Source of the DNA: Terrimonas ferruginea DSM 30193
Lineage (GTDB): Bacteria; Bacteroidota; Bacteroidia; Chitinophagales; Chitinophagaceae
Direction: 5' to 3'
NCBI RefSeq assembly: GCF_000425585.1
Contig: NZ_KE384401.1
Span: 62,001-126,000, forward strand
Length of the DNA: 64,000 bases
This document shows, in pieces, positions 1-9,600 of this stretch. The position numbers and the translations under genes were made by a program. The notes beneath the pieces are model-generated. The model had not been told where the DNA came from and searched no databases. It saw only the letters and a list, made by a program, of their open reading frames with translations. Numbering within the stretch: position 1 is the stretch's first letter; every line of letters begins with the position of its first letter.

Positions 1-558
1 TTTGCGGTGATATTGGCAAATGCCATGCGTTTCAATGGCGCGGCGATGGGCGAGCGTACCATAGCCTTTATTGCTGTTCCATTGATAGTGCGGAAACTCT
101 TCGTGCAGTTGCAACATATAGGCATCGCGGTAAGTCTTGGCAAGAATACTCGCCGCCGCAATGCTGGTATATAATCCATCGCCCTGGATGATGCAATGAT
201 GGGGAATGTCCTGGTAAGGTGTAAAACGATTGCCATCGATCAGCAGTGACTGCGGACGTATCGACAATTGATCGAGTGCGAGATGCATAGCTTTGAACGA
301 GGCCTTCAGAATATTGATGGTGTCGATCTCTTCGCTGTCGATACGGGCAACAGCGTAACACACGGCTTTTTTTTCAATAACCACACGAAGCATTTCGCGG
401 TCTTCAGGAGCTACCTGTTTGGAGTCGTTCAGCAAAGGATGACGAAAATCAGGTGGCAACATGACCGCCGCCGCAAACACCGGACCCGCATAACAACCCC
501 TTCCGGCTTCGTCGCAACCCGCTTCCAGCAAGTGTTTCGTATGAAAACGCTTCAACAT
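1..558 (-). CDS. rnhB: Ribonuclease HII (3' end cut by window edge)
   Basis: Cleaves the RNA strand of RNA-DNA hybrids, including single ribonucleotides misincorporated in DNA. Read from the ATG at 558 the frame stays open for 186 residues to the window edge, so only the last few residues of a roughly 200-residue protein are missing. The family motif GCDEAGRG carries D16 and E17. D108 lies in LLIDGN, and D145 follows the conserved SIAAASILAK stretch, completing the DEDD metal site. The gene is divergent from heme A synthase, with about 80 bases between the starts. Identification is firm from the motifs. Confidence 0.95.
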   Translation of the reverse strand, partial: MLKRFHTKHLLEAGCDEAGRGCYAGPVFAAAVMLPPDFRHPLLNDSKQVAPEDREMLRVVIEKKAVCYAVARIDSEEIDTINILKASFKAMHLALDQLSIRPQSLLIDGNRFTPYQDIPHHCIIQGDGLYTSIAAASILAKTYRDAYMLQLHEEFPHYQWNSNKGYGTLAHRRAIETHGICQYHRK

Positions 559-596
559 TCAACGGCAAGTTCCGTATTTTTTTCCGTTCAAAAGAA

Positions 597-629
597 TTTG
601 TGGAAATATTACGGGCGGGTTTAACTTTG
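597..629 (+). promoter_or_regulatory. Bacteroidota-type promoter of the heme A synthase gene
   Basis: TTTG at 597-600 is followed after 21 bases by TAACTTTG at 622-629, an exact TAnnTTTG element. The ATG at 639 is only nine bases after the element, so the leader would be a few bases at most. This decides the start in favour of 639 over the upstream in-frame codon at 600. Confidence 0.7.
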
Positions 630-638
630 CACCTGCTT

Positions 639-1553
639 ATGAATGGCAATCGCAGTTATACCCGCTACACCTGGTTTGTGTTGATAATGATTTTCCTGGT
701 CATCCTGGCCGGCGGTGTGGTCCGCACCACGCAAAGCGGAATGGGTTGTCCCGACTGGCCTACCTGTTTCGGTCGCTGGATACCTCCCACCAGCGTAAAA
801 GATCTTCCCGCGGATTATGAAAAATATCTGCGCAAACAGGACATCGATCATACGTTCAATGCGCTTCATACCTGGATCGAATCGGTGAACCGCTACCTCG
901 GTGCGCTGCTCGGCATTTTCTGCATCATCCATCTTGTATGGAGTTTCCGCCGTTTCTTCCGCACACGCCCCGCCATTTTCTGGTGGTCGCTTTTTATGCT
1001 GCTGGCCACAGGCTTCCAGGGCTGGTTGGGTAAACGGGTAGTCGATGCCAACCTTGCCGTCGTTAAGATCACCACCCACATGTTGGTGGCGCTGGTCATT
1101 GCAGCCGTGCCCGTCATCATTCTCACCTTACTCAAAGGTCAACGCGCTATCGCTTCACCCGTTTTGAAAAAAGGTGCTGTGGCTGTATTGCTGCTGGTGA
1201 TCGTGCAGATCGTACTCGGTACGGATGTACGTGAACAGATTGACGAAGTTTCCAAACCGCTCGGCTACGAACACCGCGAGCTCTGGCTCAATAATCTTGA
1301 TATGATGTTTCTCGTGCATAGAAGCCTTTCATGGCTCGTTGTGCTGAGCATCGGCTGGTTGTGGTGGAAATCGCGCAGTTATGCTTTACTCGCAGGGCAC
1401 AGGGCATTGATGCTGGCCGTTACCGTTATCGTACTGGGTGCAGGACTCGTGATGTATTTTTTTCATATGCCTGCTGCCATGCAGCCTGTGCATCTGCTTT
1501 CCGCATCAATTCTTTCGATCACGCTTTTTTCTTTTCGTTTGCAATTGAAATAA
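639..1553 (+). CDS. ctaA: Heme A synthase, COX15/CtaA family
   Basis: Converts heme O to heme A for cytochrome c oxidase in the inner membrane. The protein has 304 residues with about eight hydrophobic segments. The first helix is followed by the conserved GGVVRTTQSGMGCPDWPTC stretch. Histidines typical of the heme sites occur in HTFNALHTW, in KITTHM, in FLVHRS and in the final MQPVH segment. The frame is open from 600, but the ATG at 639 directly follows an exact promoter element and gives the expected short N-terminus. No cytochrome oxidase genes are nearby, so it stands alone between rnhB and the patatin-like gene. Confidence 0.93.
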   Translation: MNGNRSYTRYTWFVLIMIFLVILAGGVVRTTQSGMGCPDWPTCFGRWIPPTSVKDLPADYEKYLRKQDIDHTFNALHTWIESVNRYLGALLGIFCIIHLVWSFRRFFRTRPAIFWWSLFMLLATGFQGWLGKRVVDANLAVVKITTHMLVALVIAAVPVIILTLLKGQRAIASPVLKKGAVAVLLLVIVQIVLGTDVREQIDEVSKPLGYEHRELWLNNLDMMFLVHRSLSWLVVLSIGWLWWKSRSYALLAGHRALMLAVTVIVLGAGLVMYFFHMPAAMQPVHLLSASILSITLFSFRLQLK

Positions 1554-1560
1554 GTACTTT

Positions 1561-1580
1561 TATTGCTTACTGAAGCAATA
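1561..1580 (+). promoter_or_regulatory. Perfect inverted repeat just before the patatin-like gene
   Basis: TATTGCTT and AAGCAATA form a perfect 8-bp inverted repeat around a four-base centre, ending two bases before the ATG at 1583. In RNA it would be a hairpin at the start codon. In DNA it could be an operator. A possible -7 element TACTTTTA overlaps its left side. Confidence 0.45.
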
Positions 1581-1582
1581 TT

Positions 1583-3814
1583 ATGAAGGCCTGGCTGCGG
1601 GGTTTTATCTACTCATTTCCCATACAATTATTGTTTCTGCATTTCAGAAAATACCAGGTACTGCTCCTGTTCTGGTTTATTCTGTTCAGCACGATCAACG
1701 GAGGTTTCATGAAAACCTTCGGTGCGGACTCATTATACCTGGCACCGGAGTACCTCGGAAATGTGAATTCCATCAGTTTTGCGCTCGTGGGTATTGCCGT
1801 GGGCATGTTTATCATGAGCTGGAATATCAGCACCTTTATTCTTTTCAGCCGCAACTTCCGTTTTCTCGCTGCCACCACTAATCCTTTTCTTAAATATTGC
1901 ATCAACAATTCTATTCTGCCGCTGGCATTCCTGATTTTCTACGGCATAAGGGCCTATCAATTTACCCACCACCTGGAACTGATCAGTAATGCAGAATTAT
2001 TGGTGATGGCCGGCGGATTTCTCAGTGGATTGTTATTTATTCTCGTAGCCTCTTTCTTCTATTTTTTTCGTGCCGACCGCAATATTCTCCGGCAAATGAC
2101 CCCGCTGATCAATAAGCCCGGTGAATACATCACGCACCTGCGGCCGGAGAAAGAAGTAGTGGTAGATTATAGTCTCATTCGTACCGAATGGTATTTTGAA
2201 TTGCCGTGGAAGCTGCGTCCCTGTCGCAACGTGAGTCATTATACACGTGATTTTGTCGATTCGCTTTTCAAACGTCATCACTTTGCGGCCATCCTTTCCG
2301 TGTTTGCGGCGTTCCTGTTTCTGATCGGCATCGGCTTTTTTCTTGATTCCCCTTTTTTCCAGATACCAGCCGCGGCGAGCATTACGATTTTCTTTTCCAT
2401 CCTGATCGGTGTGGCCGGCGCATTTTCTTATTTCCTGCAAAGCTGGAGCATTCCTTACCTGGCAGCACTTATCCTGTTGCTGAATTTTCTTTATAAAATA
2501 GATTGGATCGATCCGCGTAACAAGGCATACGGATTGAATTACCACCAGGAAAGCACAGAACGTCCTTCGTATTCTCGTGAAGGATTGCTGGCGATCTGTA
2601 CGCCGGATAAAGTAGAAGCTGACCGCCGCAACATGCTGCGCATTCTTGAATCCTGGAAAAAGAAACAACAGGAAAAGAAGCCGTTGATGATCGTAATCGT
2701 CACGAGTGGTGGCGGACACCGCGCCGCGGCGTTTACGATGAGCGTACTGCAGCAACTCGACAGCCTGAGTCAGGGTCAGTTGATGCGGCAGACATTTCTG
2801 ATTACCGGCGCATCGGGCGGTATGATCGGCGCCACCTATTTCCGGGAATTGTACAGACGTAAACGCGCCGGAGAAAATGTCAATCTCCAGGACCGCCGGT
2901 ATGTTGAAAATATTTCAGGGGATTTGCTGAATGCTATTTTCTCTTCATTTGTTGCAAGGGATCTTATTGCGCCGGCGCAAAAGTTCCGCATAGGTCCTTA
3001 TAATTATGTAAAAGACCGGGGTTATGCATTCGAGCAAAAACTGAATGCCAATACGTATGGCTTACTCGACCGGCAATTGAAAGATTATTTCCAGGATGAA
3101 CGGGAAGCCAACATCCCGCTGATGTTTTACAACTCCGTTGTCACACGAGACAGCCGCAAAATGCTGATCAGCACACAGCCGGTAAGTTTCATGATGAAAG
3201 GCTGGCAGGACAGCACGCGCATGCCGCAGATGGACCCGGATGTAATCGACTTCACTGCATTTTTCAAAAACCAGGATCCCTACAACCTGCGTATGCTCAC
3301 GGCGCTGCGGATGAATGCAACATTTCCCATTGTATTACCCAATGTGTGGCTGCCCTGCGAACCGGTGATCGACGTAATGGATGCCGGTCTGCGCGACAAC
3401 TACGGCCAGGAAACATCTTTACGGTTTCTGGCACAATTTGATGACTGGATACGGGAGAACACGCGCGGTGTATTGCTGATGCAGATCCGCGACCGCAATC
3501 CCGGCGGTTGGGATGCCCCTTATCTTTCCGACGATATCAGCGATCATGCTACCAAACCGTTTTTGTTGCTCCAGCATAATTGGTTTAAGATGATGGAATA
3601 TTCGCAAAATGATCTGTTGAGTTATTACAGCGACAATGCGCGCAGGCAATTACGTAAAGTGTTGTTTCAGTATTCCGCCAGCAAAGAGGAGAACAAAGCG
3701 GCGCTTAACTTTCACCTCAGCCAGCGCGAACGCAACGATATCATCAATTCTATTTATACGCCGCGTAACCAGGATGCTTTTGCCGAAGTGATGAAAGCGA
3801 TGAGGGAGAGATAA
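1583..3814 (+). CDS. Membrane-anchored patatin-like phospholipase
   Basis: Predicted lipid acyl hydrolase. The first half (residues 1-305) holds about seven hydrophobic segments, near 24-45, 64-88, 108-126, 138-162, 235-254, 262-285 and 288-305. The cytosolic second half is a patatin domain. The oxyanion loop is TSGGGHR (374-380), the nucleophile elbow is GASGG with Ser411, and the acidic partner is Asp600 in DAG. All elements of the Ser-Asp dyad are present, so it is probably active. The fusion to a multi-pass membrane region is less usual than free patatins. It starts 29 bases after ctaA but appears to be a separate unit. The substrate is unknown. Confidence 0.8.
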   Translation: MKAWLRGFIYSFPIQLLFLHFRKYQVLLLFWFILFSTINGGFMKTFGADSLYLAPEYLGNVNSISFALVGIAVGMFIMSWNISTFILFSRNFRFLAATTNPFLKYCINNSILPLAFLIFYGIRAYQFTHHLELISNAELLVMAGGFLSGLLFILVASFFYFFRADRNILRQMTPLINKPGEYITHLRPEKEVVVDYSLIRTEWYFELPWKLRPCRNVSHYTRDFVDSLFKRHHFAAILSVFAAFLFLIGIGFFLDSPFFQIPAAASITIFFSILIGVAGAFSYFLQSWSIPYLAALILLLNFLYKIDWIDPRNKAYGLNYHQESTERPSYSREGLLAICTPDKVEADRRNMLRILESWKKKQQEKKPLMIVIVTSGGGHRAAAFTMSVLQQLDSLSQGQLMRQTFLITGASGGMIGATYFRELYRRKRAGENVNLQDRRYVENISGDLLNAIFSSFVARDLIAPAQKFRIGPYNYVKDRGYAFEQKLNANTYGLLDRQLKDYFQDEREANIPLMFYNSVVTRDSRKMLISTQPVSFMMKGWQDSTRMPQMDPDVIDFTAFFKNQDPYNLRMLTALRMNATFPIVLPNVWLPCEPVIDVMDAGLRDNYGQETSLRFLAQFDDWIRENTRGVLLMQIRDRNPGGWDAPYLSDDISDHATKPFLLLQHNWFKMMEYSQNDLLSYYSDNARRQLRKVLFQYSASKEENKAALNFHLSQRERNDIINSIYTPRNQDAFAEVMKAMRER

Positions 3815-3963
3815 TGTGGAAATGTGCCCGGCTTCGCCGGGGCCATGTGGAAATGTGAGAAATTAATCCTTACATACAGCCAGCTCGACCCAGATATGAA
3901 TACGCAAACCATTTTCACATTTACACATGGCCCCTTCGGCACGAAGGGCACATTTACACATTA
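3812..3963. repeat. Paired inverted intergenic repeat touching both stop codons
   Basis: Two related elements of about 50 bases face each other, at 3813-3862 and 3910-3963. Each reads outward as TAATGTGnAAATGTGCCC followed by a GC-rich hairpin (GCCCGGCTTCGCCGGGGC, or its GGCCCCTTCGGCACGAAGGGC counterpart) and a second GTGnAAATGTG copy. The TAA at the outer edge is the stop codon of the patatin-like gene on one side and of the lipid kinase on the other. The whole convergent gap could fold as one long hairpin. Confidence 0.75.
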
Positions 3964-4866
3964 TGCCTTCGGTTTCAACAACCTGAAAACCTGCTTCCTC
4001 ACCTTCACTTCTATGGTATCGGGTGTTTCTGCGGGATCGCCATCTATGTGAAGCGGTGCCTGTGAAAGATTTTCGATGCTGATTTTTTCTGTCTGGAAAT
4101 AAATGACTCCTTTCCTGGGATTGATCTGCGACGGGTCTTTCAACGGCGTAAAGCCGCCTACCTGTTGCAGGGTTTGCCAGAGAACCGCAAGTTTGTGCGG
4201 ACTCGCCATGATCACGATATCGAGCAGGCCATCAGAAAGACTGGCTTTGGGAGCAATCGTAAAATGATTGCCGAATTGATTGGCATTGGCAATGCTGATG
4301 AAATAAGCTTCAATGTCGAGTTGCTTTTTTTCCGACGTAATGCGGAAGCGATAACTTTTTGCATGGAAGAAATTGCGGAAGACCTGTTTAATATAGGTAC
4401 TTAGCCCGCGTTTGGGTTGCTTCGCAAAATCATGCGCCACTTTTGCATCGAAACCCAGTCCCGACAACATGCAGGCAAATTGTCCATTCAGTACGAAGCC
4501 ATCGGTAGGTTCGCTGTGACCGGCGAAGATAACATCGAGTGCTCTGTCTGCTTTTTTGGAAATACCGGCGGCGAGCGCCAGCCCGTTACCGGAACCACAG
4601 GGAATAATGCCGAAGTTGACACCTGTTTTATGCAGGCTGCCCACCACCTGGCTTACGGTGCCATCACCACCAGCAATCGCGATGTCCGTGATCTGTTCTT
4701 CTTCGATAATTTTTTTCAGGAAACCATAATCGCCACTTTCAACCGAAGGAAATATCTGGAAAGAAATACCTGCTTCGTTGCTGCGACGTTCGACAATTTT
4801 ATGAAGATTGCGGCGGCCACCAGTACCCGATATCGGGTTGATGATGTAAATTATTTTGCGTTCCAT
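3961..4866 (-). CDS. Diacylglycerol kinase family lipid kinase
   Basis: Predicted YegS/DgkB-type lipid kinase that phosphorylates diacylglycerol or a related lipid using ATP. From the chosen ATG at 4866 it has 301 residues. The nucleotide-binding motif GGDGT lies in IAIAGGDGTVSQVV, and is followed by the conserved IPCGSGNGLA loop. The frame is open eight codons further upstream, but 4866 gives the usual start directly before the first strand (MERKIIYIINPISG). That ATG lies two bases after the stop of the upstream lipoprotein gene, so the two are probably co-transcribed with fabH. Exact substrate not determined. Confidence 0.88.
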   Translation of the reverse strand: MERKIIYIINPISGTGGRRNLHKIVERRSNEAGISFQIFPSVESGDYGFLKKIIEEEQITDIAIAGGDGTVSQVVGSLHKTGVNFGIIPCGSGNGLALAAGISKKADRALDVIFAGHSEPTDGFVLNGQFACMLSGLGFDAKVAHDFAKQPKRGLSTYIKQVFRNFFHAKSYRFRITSEKKQLDIEAYFISIANANQFGNHFTIAPKASLSDGLLDIVIMASPHKLAVLWQTLQQVGGFTPLKDPSQINPRKGVIYFQTEKISIENLSQAPLHIDGDPAETPDTIEVKVRKQVFRLLKPKA

Positions 4867-4868
4867 TT

Positions 4869-5345
4869 TTAACGGAGCACAAAAGTACACAAATGTCGCG
4901 GTCTGATGCGAACTCTTGCCGCGAGCTCCGGATCGCTGGGCAAGCCGAAGGTTTGTATTTCAAGCGTGGTATTGTTTTGCCAGAGCGCGGCAAATTCTTT
5001 TGCAGAGATCGTTAGCTGTGTAACGCTTTCTTTGCGGAAAACCGTATTGCCTTCCGCGTTCGTGATCATGATGGAGCGGATGTATAAGGAAGGATCTTCG
5101 TCGTAATAAGCTATGGTAAGACTTTGCTGCAACTTGTCTTTTGTCAGCACAACCTGGTTGCTTTCTTTGTTTTCTTCGCGGGATTTAAGAATGGTTTGTT
5201 TTCCGAGGCTTATCTCCCAATACGGTTTGGCTAATGTATCCATGGTTGCGCGTTTTTCTTCCTGCGATGCAGCAGTGCTTCGGCTTTGCGCACAGGAAAG
5301 AAGTGCGGCAATCAGGATAAGGGGCAGAAAGCGGTGCTTTTTCAT
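4869..5345 (-). CDS. Hypothetical lipoprotein in the fabH operon
   Basis: Unrecognised exported protein of 158 residues from the ATG at 5345. A typical lipoprotein signal ends in LLSC (Cys18), so it is probably anchored in the outer membrane facing the periplasm. The mature part looks like a small beta-rich domain with no catalytic motif that I recognise, and ends in VRIRPRHLCTFVLR. It lies between fabH (36-base gap) and the lipid kinase (two-base gap) on the same strand. An envelope or lipid-related role is inferred only from these neighbours. Confidence 0.72.
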   Translation of the reverse strand: MKKHRFLPLILIAALLSCAQSRSTAASQEEKRATMDTLAKPYWEISLGKQTILKSREENKESNQVVLTKDKLQQSLTIAYYDEDPSLYIRSIMITNAEGNTVFRKESVTQLTISAKEFAALWQNNTTLEIQTFGLPSDPELAARVRIRPRHLCTFVLR

Positions 5346-5381
5346 ATTGTTTAGAAGATAGTTGTCCGCAACAGGTTGCAT

Positions 5382-6431
5382 TTACCAGCGGAGAAGGGCG
5401 CTGCCCCAGGTAAAGCCACTGCCAAATGCGGCCAGGCATACCAGGTCTCCTTCTTTTACTTTTCCCAGTTCCCATGCCTCACACAGTGCGATAGGCACCG
5501 AAGCCGCAGTGGTATTACCATAACGCTGAATGTTGTTATGTACCTGTTCTGCCGATAATCCCAATTCCTGCTGCACAAATTGTGCAATGCGGAGATTGGC
5601 CTGGTGCGGGATCAGCAAGGAAATATCTTTTGCGCTCAATTGGTTTTTTGTCAGCGCTTCGCGGATTACTTCGGGAAATTTCACCACCGCTTTTTTAAAG
5701 ACGGCCGGACCATCCATGTACGGATACAGATCATCTTTGTCCAGCAGATCCTGCGTGATGAACATACCTCCATAGGGCTGATCGGGCTGCACAGGTTTTA
5801 CTTTATCCCAAAGTTTTCCTCCATGAAAACCCGGATTCGGCATGCTCAGGGATTCGGCATCATTGCCATCACTGTGTAAATGCGTACTCAGGATTCCCTG
5901 GTTGGGATGATCGGTTGGTTGCAGTACAACAGCACCTGCACCGTCTCCGAAAATAACCGATACATTCCGTCCCCTGGTGCTGAAATCGAGCGCATAGGAA
6001 TGCGTTTCAGAACCGATGAGCAGGATATTTTTATACATGCCGGTCTTGATAAACTGATCGGCGATGCTTAAGCCGTATACGAATCCGCTGCACTGGTTGC
6101 GGATATCGAGCGCACCAATTTCTCCCATGCCAAGCTGGCGTTGTACCAGCACACCGCAACCGGGGAAATAGTAATCAGGGCTAAGGGTGGCGAAAATGAT
6201 AAAATCGATATCGGCGGCCGTAACACCGGCCCGCTCCATGGCACGGCGGGCAGCCTCGGCGCCCATCGTGGCGGTGGTGTCTTCAAATCGTGTGGCAAAA
6301 CGCCGCTCCCGGATGCCGGTCCGTTCCTGGATCCAGGCGTCCGAGGTATCCATTACCTTGGTGAGATCTTCGTTGGTTACCACATTTTCGGGTACATACA
6401 TGCCGATCCCGGCTATTTTTGTACGCATCAT
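5382..6431 (-). CDS. fabH: 3-oxoacyl-ACP synthase III (FabH-type)
   Basis: Condenses an acyl-CoA primer with malonyl-ACP to start fatty acid synthesis. The protein has 349 residues with the complete catalytic triad: Cys114 in NQCSGF, His276 in PHQANL and Asn306 in YGNTTAAS. The glycine-rich FGDGAGAVVL stretch is also present. It is slightly longer than E. coli FabH because of an insertion around residues 195-240. ATG codons at 6431 and 6428 are both possible. It is the first gene of a leftward group with a lipoprotein and a lipid kinase. A specialised KAS III acting on a different primer cannot be excluded. Confidence 0.93.
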   Translation of the reverse strand: MMRTKIAGIGMYVPENVVTNEDLTKVMDTSDAWIQERTGIRERRFATRFEDTTATMGAEAARRAMERAGVTAADIDFIIFATLSPDYYFPGCGVLVQRQLGMGEIGALDIRNQCSGFVYGLSIADQFIKTGMYKNILLIGSETHSYALDFSTRGRNVSVIFGDGAGAVVLQPTDHPNQGILSTHLHSDGNDAESLSMPNPGFHGGKLWDKVKPVQPDQPYGGMFITQDLLDKDDLYPYMDGPAVFKKAVVKFPEVIREALTKNQLSAKDISLLIPHQANLRIAQFVQQELGLSAEQVHNNIQRYGNTTAASVPIALCEAWELGKVKEGDLVCLAAFGSGFTWGSALLRW

Positions 6432-6452
6432 GCAAACAAGCGTTTAGGGGGA

Positions 6453-6481
6453 GAAAGATAGCAAATGTGGAGGAAAAGCAA
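6453..6481 (-). promoter_or_regulatory. Probable promoter of the fabH operon
   Basis: On the minus strand TTG (6481-6479) is followed after 18 bases by TATCTTTC (6460-6453), one base off TAnnTTTG. It lies about 20 bases before the fabH start. Confidence 0.5.
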
Positions 6482-6595
6482 CTATTTCACAGCGAACTAA
6501 TTACCGGCTCGTGGATTTCCGGCCTCATTGCCTGATTATGACCGGATAGAAGCAGTGTAGCACGGTTTTTTCTATTATTTTGAGTTAACATTTTA

Positions 6596-6615
6596 CGGAC
6601 AGAATTTTCTGTCCG
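6596..6615 (+). promoter_or_regulatory. Near-perfect palindrome upstream of tamB
   Basis: CGGACAGAA and TTCTGTCCG form a perfect 9-bp inverted repeat around a two-base centre, 33 bases before the tamB start. The centre is too small for a stable RNA loop, which favours a dimeric-regulator binding site. No T-tract follows, so it is not a terminator. Confidence 0.45.
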
Positions 6616-6648
6616 GTGGCGCCCTAAAACTCGAGCAGGATTTACTGA

Positions 6649-9600
6649 ATGGAGCAACCAAAAAAGAAGAGGAATTTCTGGCAGAAACTGCTAAGGGTGG
6701 TCTGGAAGACGCTCCTTTTCCTGTTTCTTTTCATTGTGCTGCTGATCATCCTGATCCAGACTCCGCCTGTTCAGAATTTTATCCGCAAACAAGCCGTTAA
6801 TTACCTCGAGAAGAAACTGGATACCAAAGTCGGCATCGGCAGGCTGTATATCAATTTCACCAAAAAAGTAGTACTGGAAAATGTGTATGTGGAAGACCGG
6901 CAACAGGACACCCTGCTGTACGGTGGAAAAATAAAAGTAGATGTAAGCATTGTAGACCTGATTTTCGGCGATCTCATGATCAACCAGGTGCAGCTCGAAG
7001 ACCTTACCGCAAAAGTAAAACGCCAACTACCCGACACTACCTTCAACTTTCAGTTCATCATCGACGCATTCGTTACCCCCAGCGATAAACCCAAAGAAAA
7101 AACCGACACCAGCTCTTCGTCGCCGGTTCCCATCAAAAAAGTGGTGCTGGATAATATCCGGCTGGTGTACAAAGATGTTGTTACCGGCAACGATGTGGAA
7201 GCATGGCTTGCGCATTTCGATACGCGCATCGAGGAACTTGATCCGGGGCTGAATATTTACCGCATTCCGAAAGTAAACCTCAACGGACTCACCGCACGTG
7301 TATACCAGACCAAACCGATGGCTACACCCGATCCGCCGGCAAAAGATATGGCCGAAGCGCAGGAACCGGCACCGCCCATGCAGATACTCGTGGACGAGAT
7401 AGCACTCGACAAAATCAAGGTCGATTTTAAAAATGATGTTTCAGCCTTCTATGCAAACCTCGACCTCGGTAAATTATTGCTGCGTCCCGACAAAATAGAC
7501 ATGGTGCGCAAAGAAGTGGTGGTAGATGAACTTACACTTGCGCAAACAACAGCGGCCATCCGTCTTGGAAAAACGCAAGCCGCAAAAGTGGTGGAGAACG
7601 AAGTAGAGCAGGAGGCAGAAAGCCAGAAAGAAGCCGGCTGGGTGATCCGCGCGAAAAAAATCCGCCTCGATGAAAACAATATCGCTTTCGACAATGACAA
7701 TAATACCCGCGCCACCAGCGGAATGGACTATGCACACCTGCACGTCAACCCGCTTACGCTGCACGCGGATAATTTTGTTTTCAGTGATGACAGCATCGCC
7801 GGTAAGATTTTAAAAGCACAACTAAAAGAACAGGAAGGTTTCGAACTGCAGGAACTGAAAACAACATTCGCTTATACATCCACAGGTGCATTCCTTTCCG
7901 ATCTTTATCTGCAAACGCCGGGCACGGTACTTCGCCGCGATGCGAAGATCAGTTATCCTTCGCTCGATGCATTGAAAGAAGATATCGGGCAAATGAACCT
8001 CGACCTGAACCTGGAGAACAGCAAGATCTGGGTGAAGGATGTATTGACTTTTGTCCCCGACCTGCGTAAGCAACCTGCGTTTGCCGATCCGAATGCCACC
8101 TGGCTGGTTAATAGCCGCCTCAAAGGAAAAGTTTCCGATCTGCGGATCGATGCATTACAATTGCAGGGCGCTTCCGATACAAAACTGGATGTGCGCGGTG
8201 TGGTAAAAGGATTGCCGGATATGGATAAAATGTCGGCGGATCTTGTGATCAATTCATTGAGCAGCTCCCGCCGCGATCTGAACAGGTTGTTACCCAAAGG
8301 CACATTGCCGTCATCAATCACTGTTCCCGGCAGTTTCAATCTTACCGGTAATGTTAAAGGTTCGATGCAACAGGTACAAACCAATCTCAACCTCCGTACC
8401 GATCTCGGAAATGCACACGTGAGTGGTACCGCTTCTTCCTTGACAGACAAAGCCCGCGCCCGTTATGATCTGCTGGTAAAAACAGAAAGACTCGACCTCG
8501 GTACGTTATTACAGGATAAAGAAACGCTTGGACCCGTTACGGCGGACTTCCGTATTAAAGGAACCGGCTACGATCAGCAAACGGCGAATGCAACCATCGA
8601 CGGTCAGTTGCACCAGGCCGTATTCAAAAAATACAATTACAAAAATCTCAAACTGACCGGCAGCATCGCCAGGCAGCAGGTCGATATCCAGGCGGGCATA
8701 CAGGATCCGAATATTCACCTCGCCTTGCAGGCCAAAGCGGATCTGTCGAAAGAATATCCCTCGGTGCAACTCGAGACCATGATCGACAGCATCAAAGCGC
8801 AGGAACTGCACCTGACCAGCGACAAACTTATTTACCGGGGAAAAATCACGGCCGATTTTCCTTCGACAAATCCCGACAGTCTCGAAGGTCAATTGCTGAT
8901 GACGGAAGCGTTATTAGTACAGAAAGAAGAACGGATCCAACTCGATACACTTAGTCTCAATGCCGGCAGCAACGACAGCGGACGTTATGTGCGCCTCAAT
9001 GCCGGCGCAATACAGGCACGGCTCGAAGGAAATTATAAGCTCACGCAAATGGGCGATATCATCAGCCAGGCGATCGAACCTTATTTCTCCGTTAAAGACA
9101 GCACCAAAGCCGCAACGGATTCATCACTGGTATATAATTTCAGACTGGAAGCAGACATCGTGGATGCGCCGCTGATCCGCGCATTCGTGCCGGATCTGAA
9201 AAGATTGGATTCTGTACAATTGCGCAGCCGTTTTTCCAATAACGAAGGATGGGAAGCAAAACTTACCGCACCTGTTATCGAACTGGGTACTAATTCTATA
9301 AGCGGTTTGCAGGTAACAGCGGCTGCGGGCGATACCGCCATCAATATCGACGCGAATGTATCCGGCTTCCGCAGCGGAAACACCATCCAGTTGTTTGCCA
9401 CAAAAGTGAATGCGCGCCTTTCGAATAACCAGGCAGACTTTACTTTAAACTTAAAAGACAGCGAATCCAAAGACCGTTACAATCTTTCTGCACTGCTGCG
9501 CCAGCCTGAAAACGGAACCTATGAAATAACGCTTCGTCCGGATGACCTGTTGCTGAACTATGATAAATGGGCGGTGCCGGCCGATAACAGGTTGCGCTAT

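Noticed and set aside
2033-2755. Open frame of 240 codons on the minus strand inside the patatin-like gene
   Set aside because: Antisense shadow without recognisable domains; the plus-strand gene has a complete catalytic dyad.
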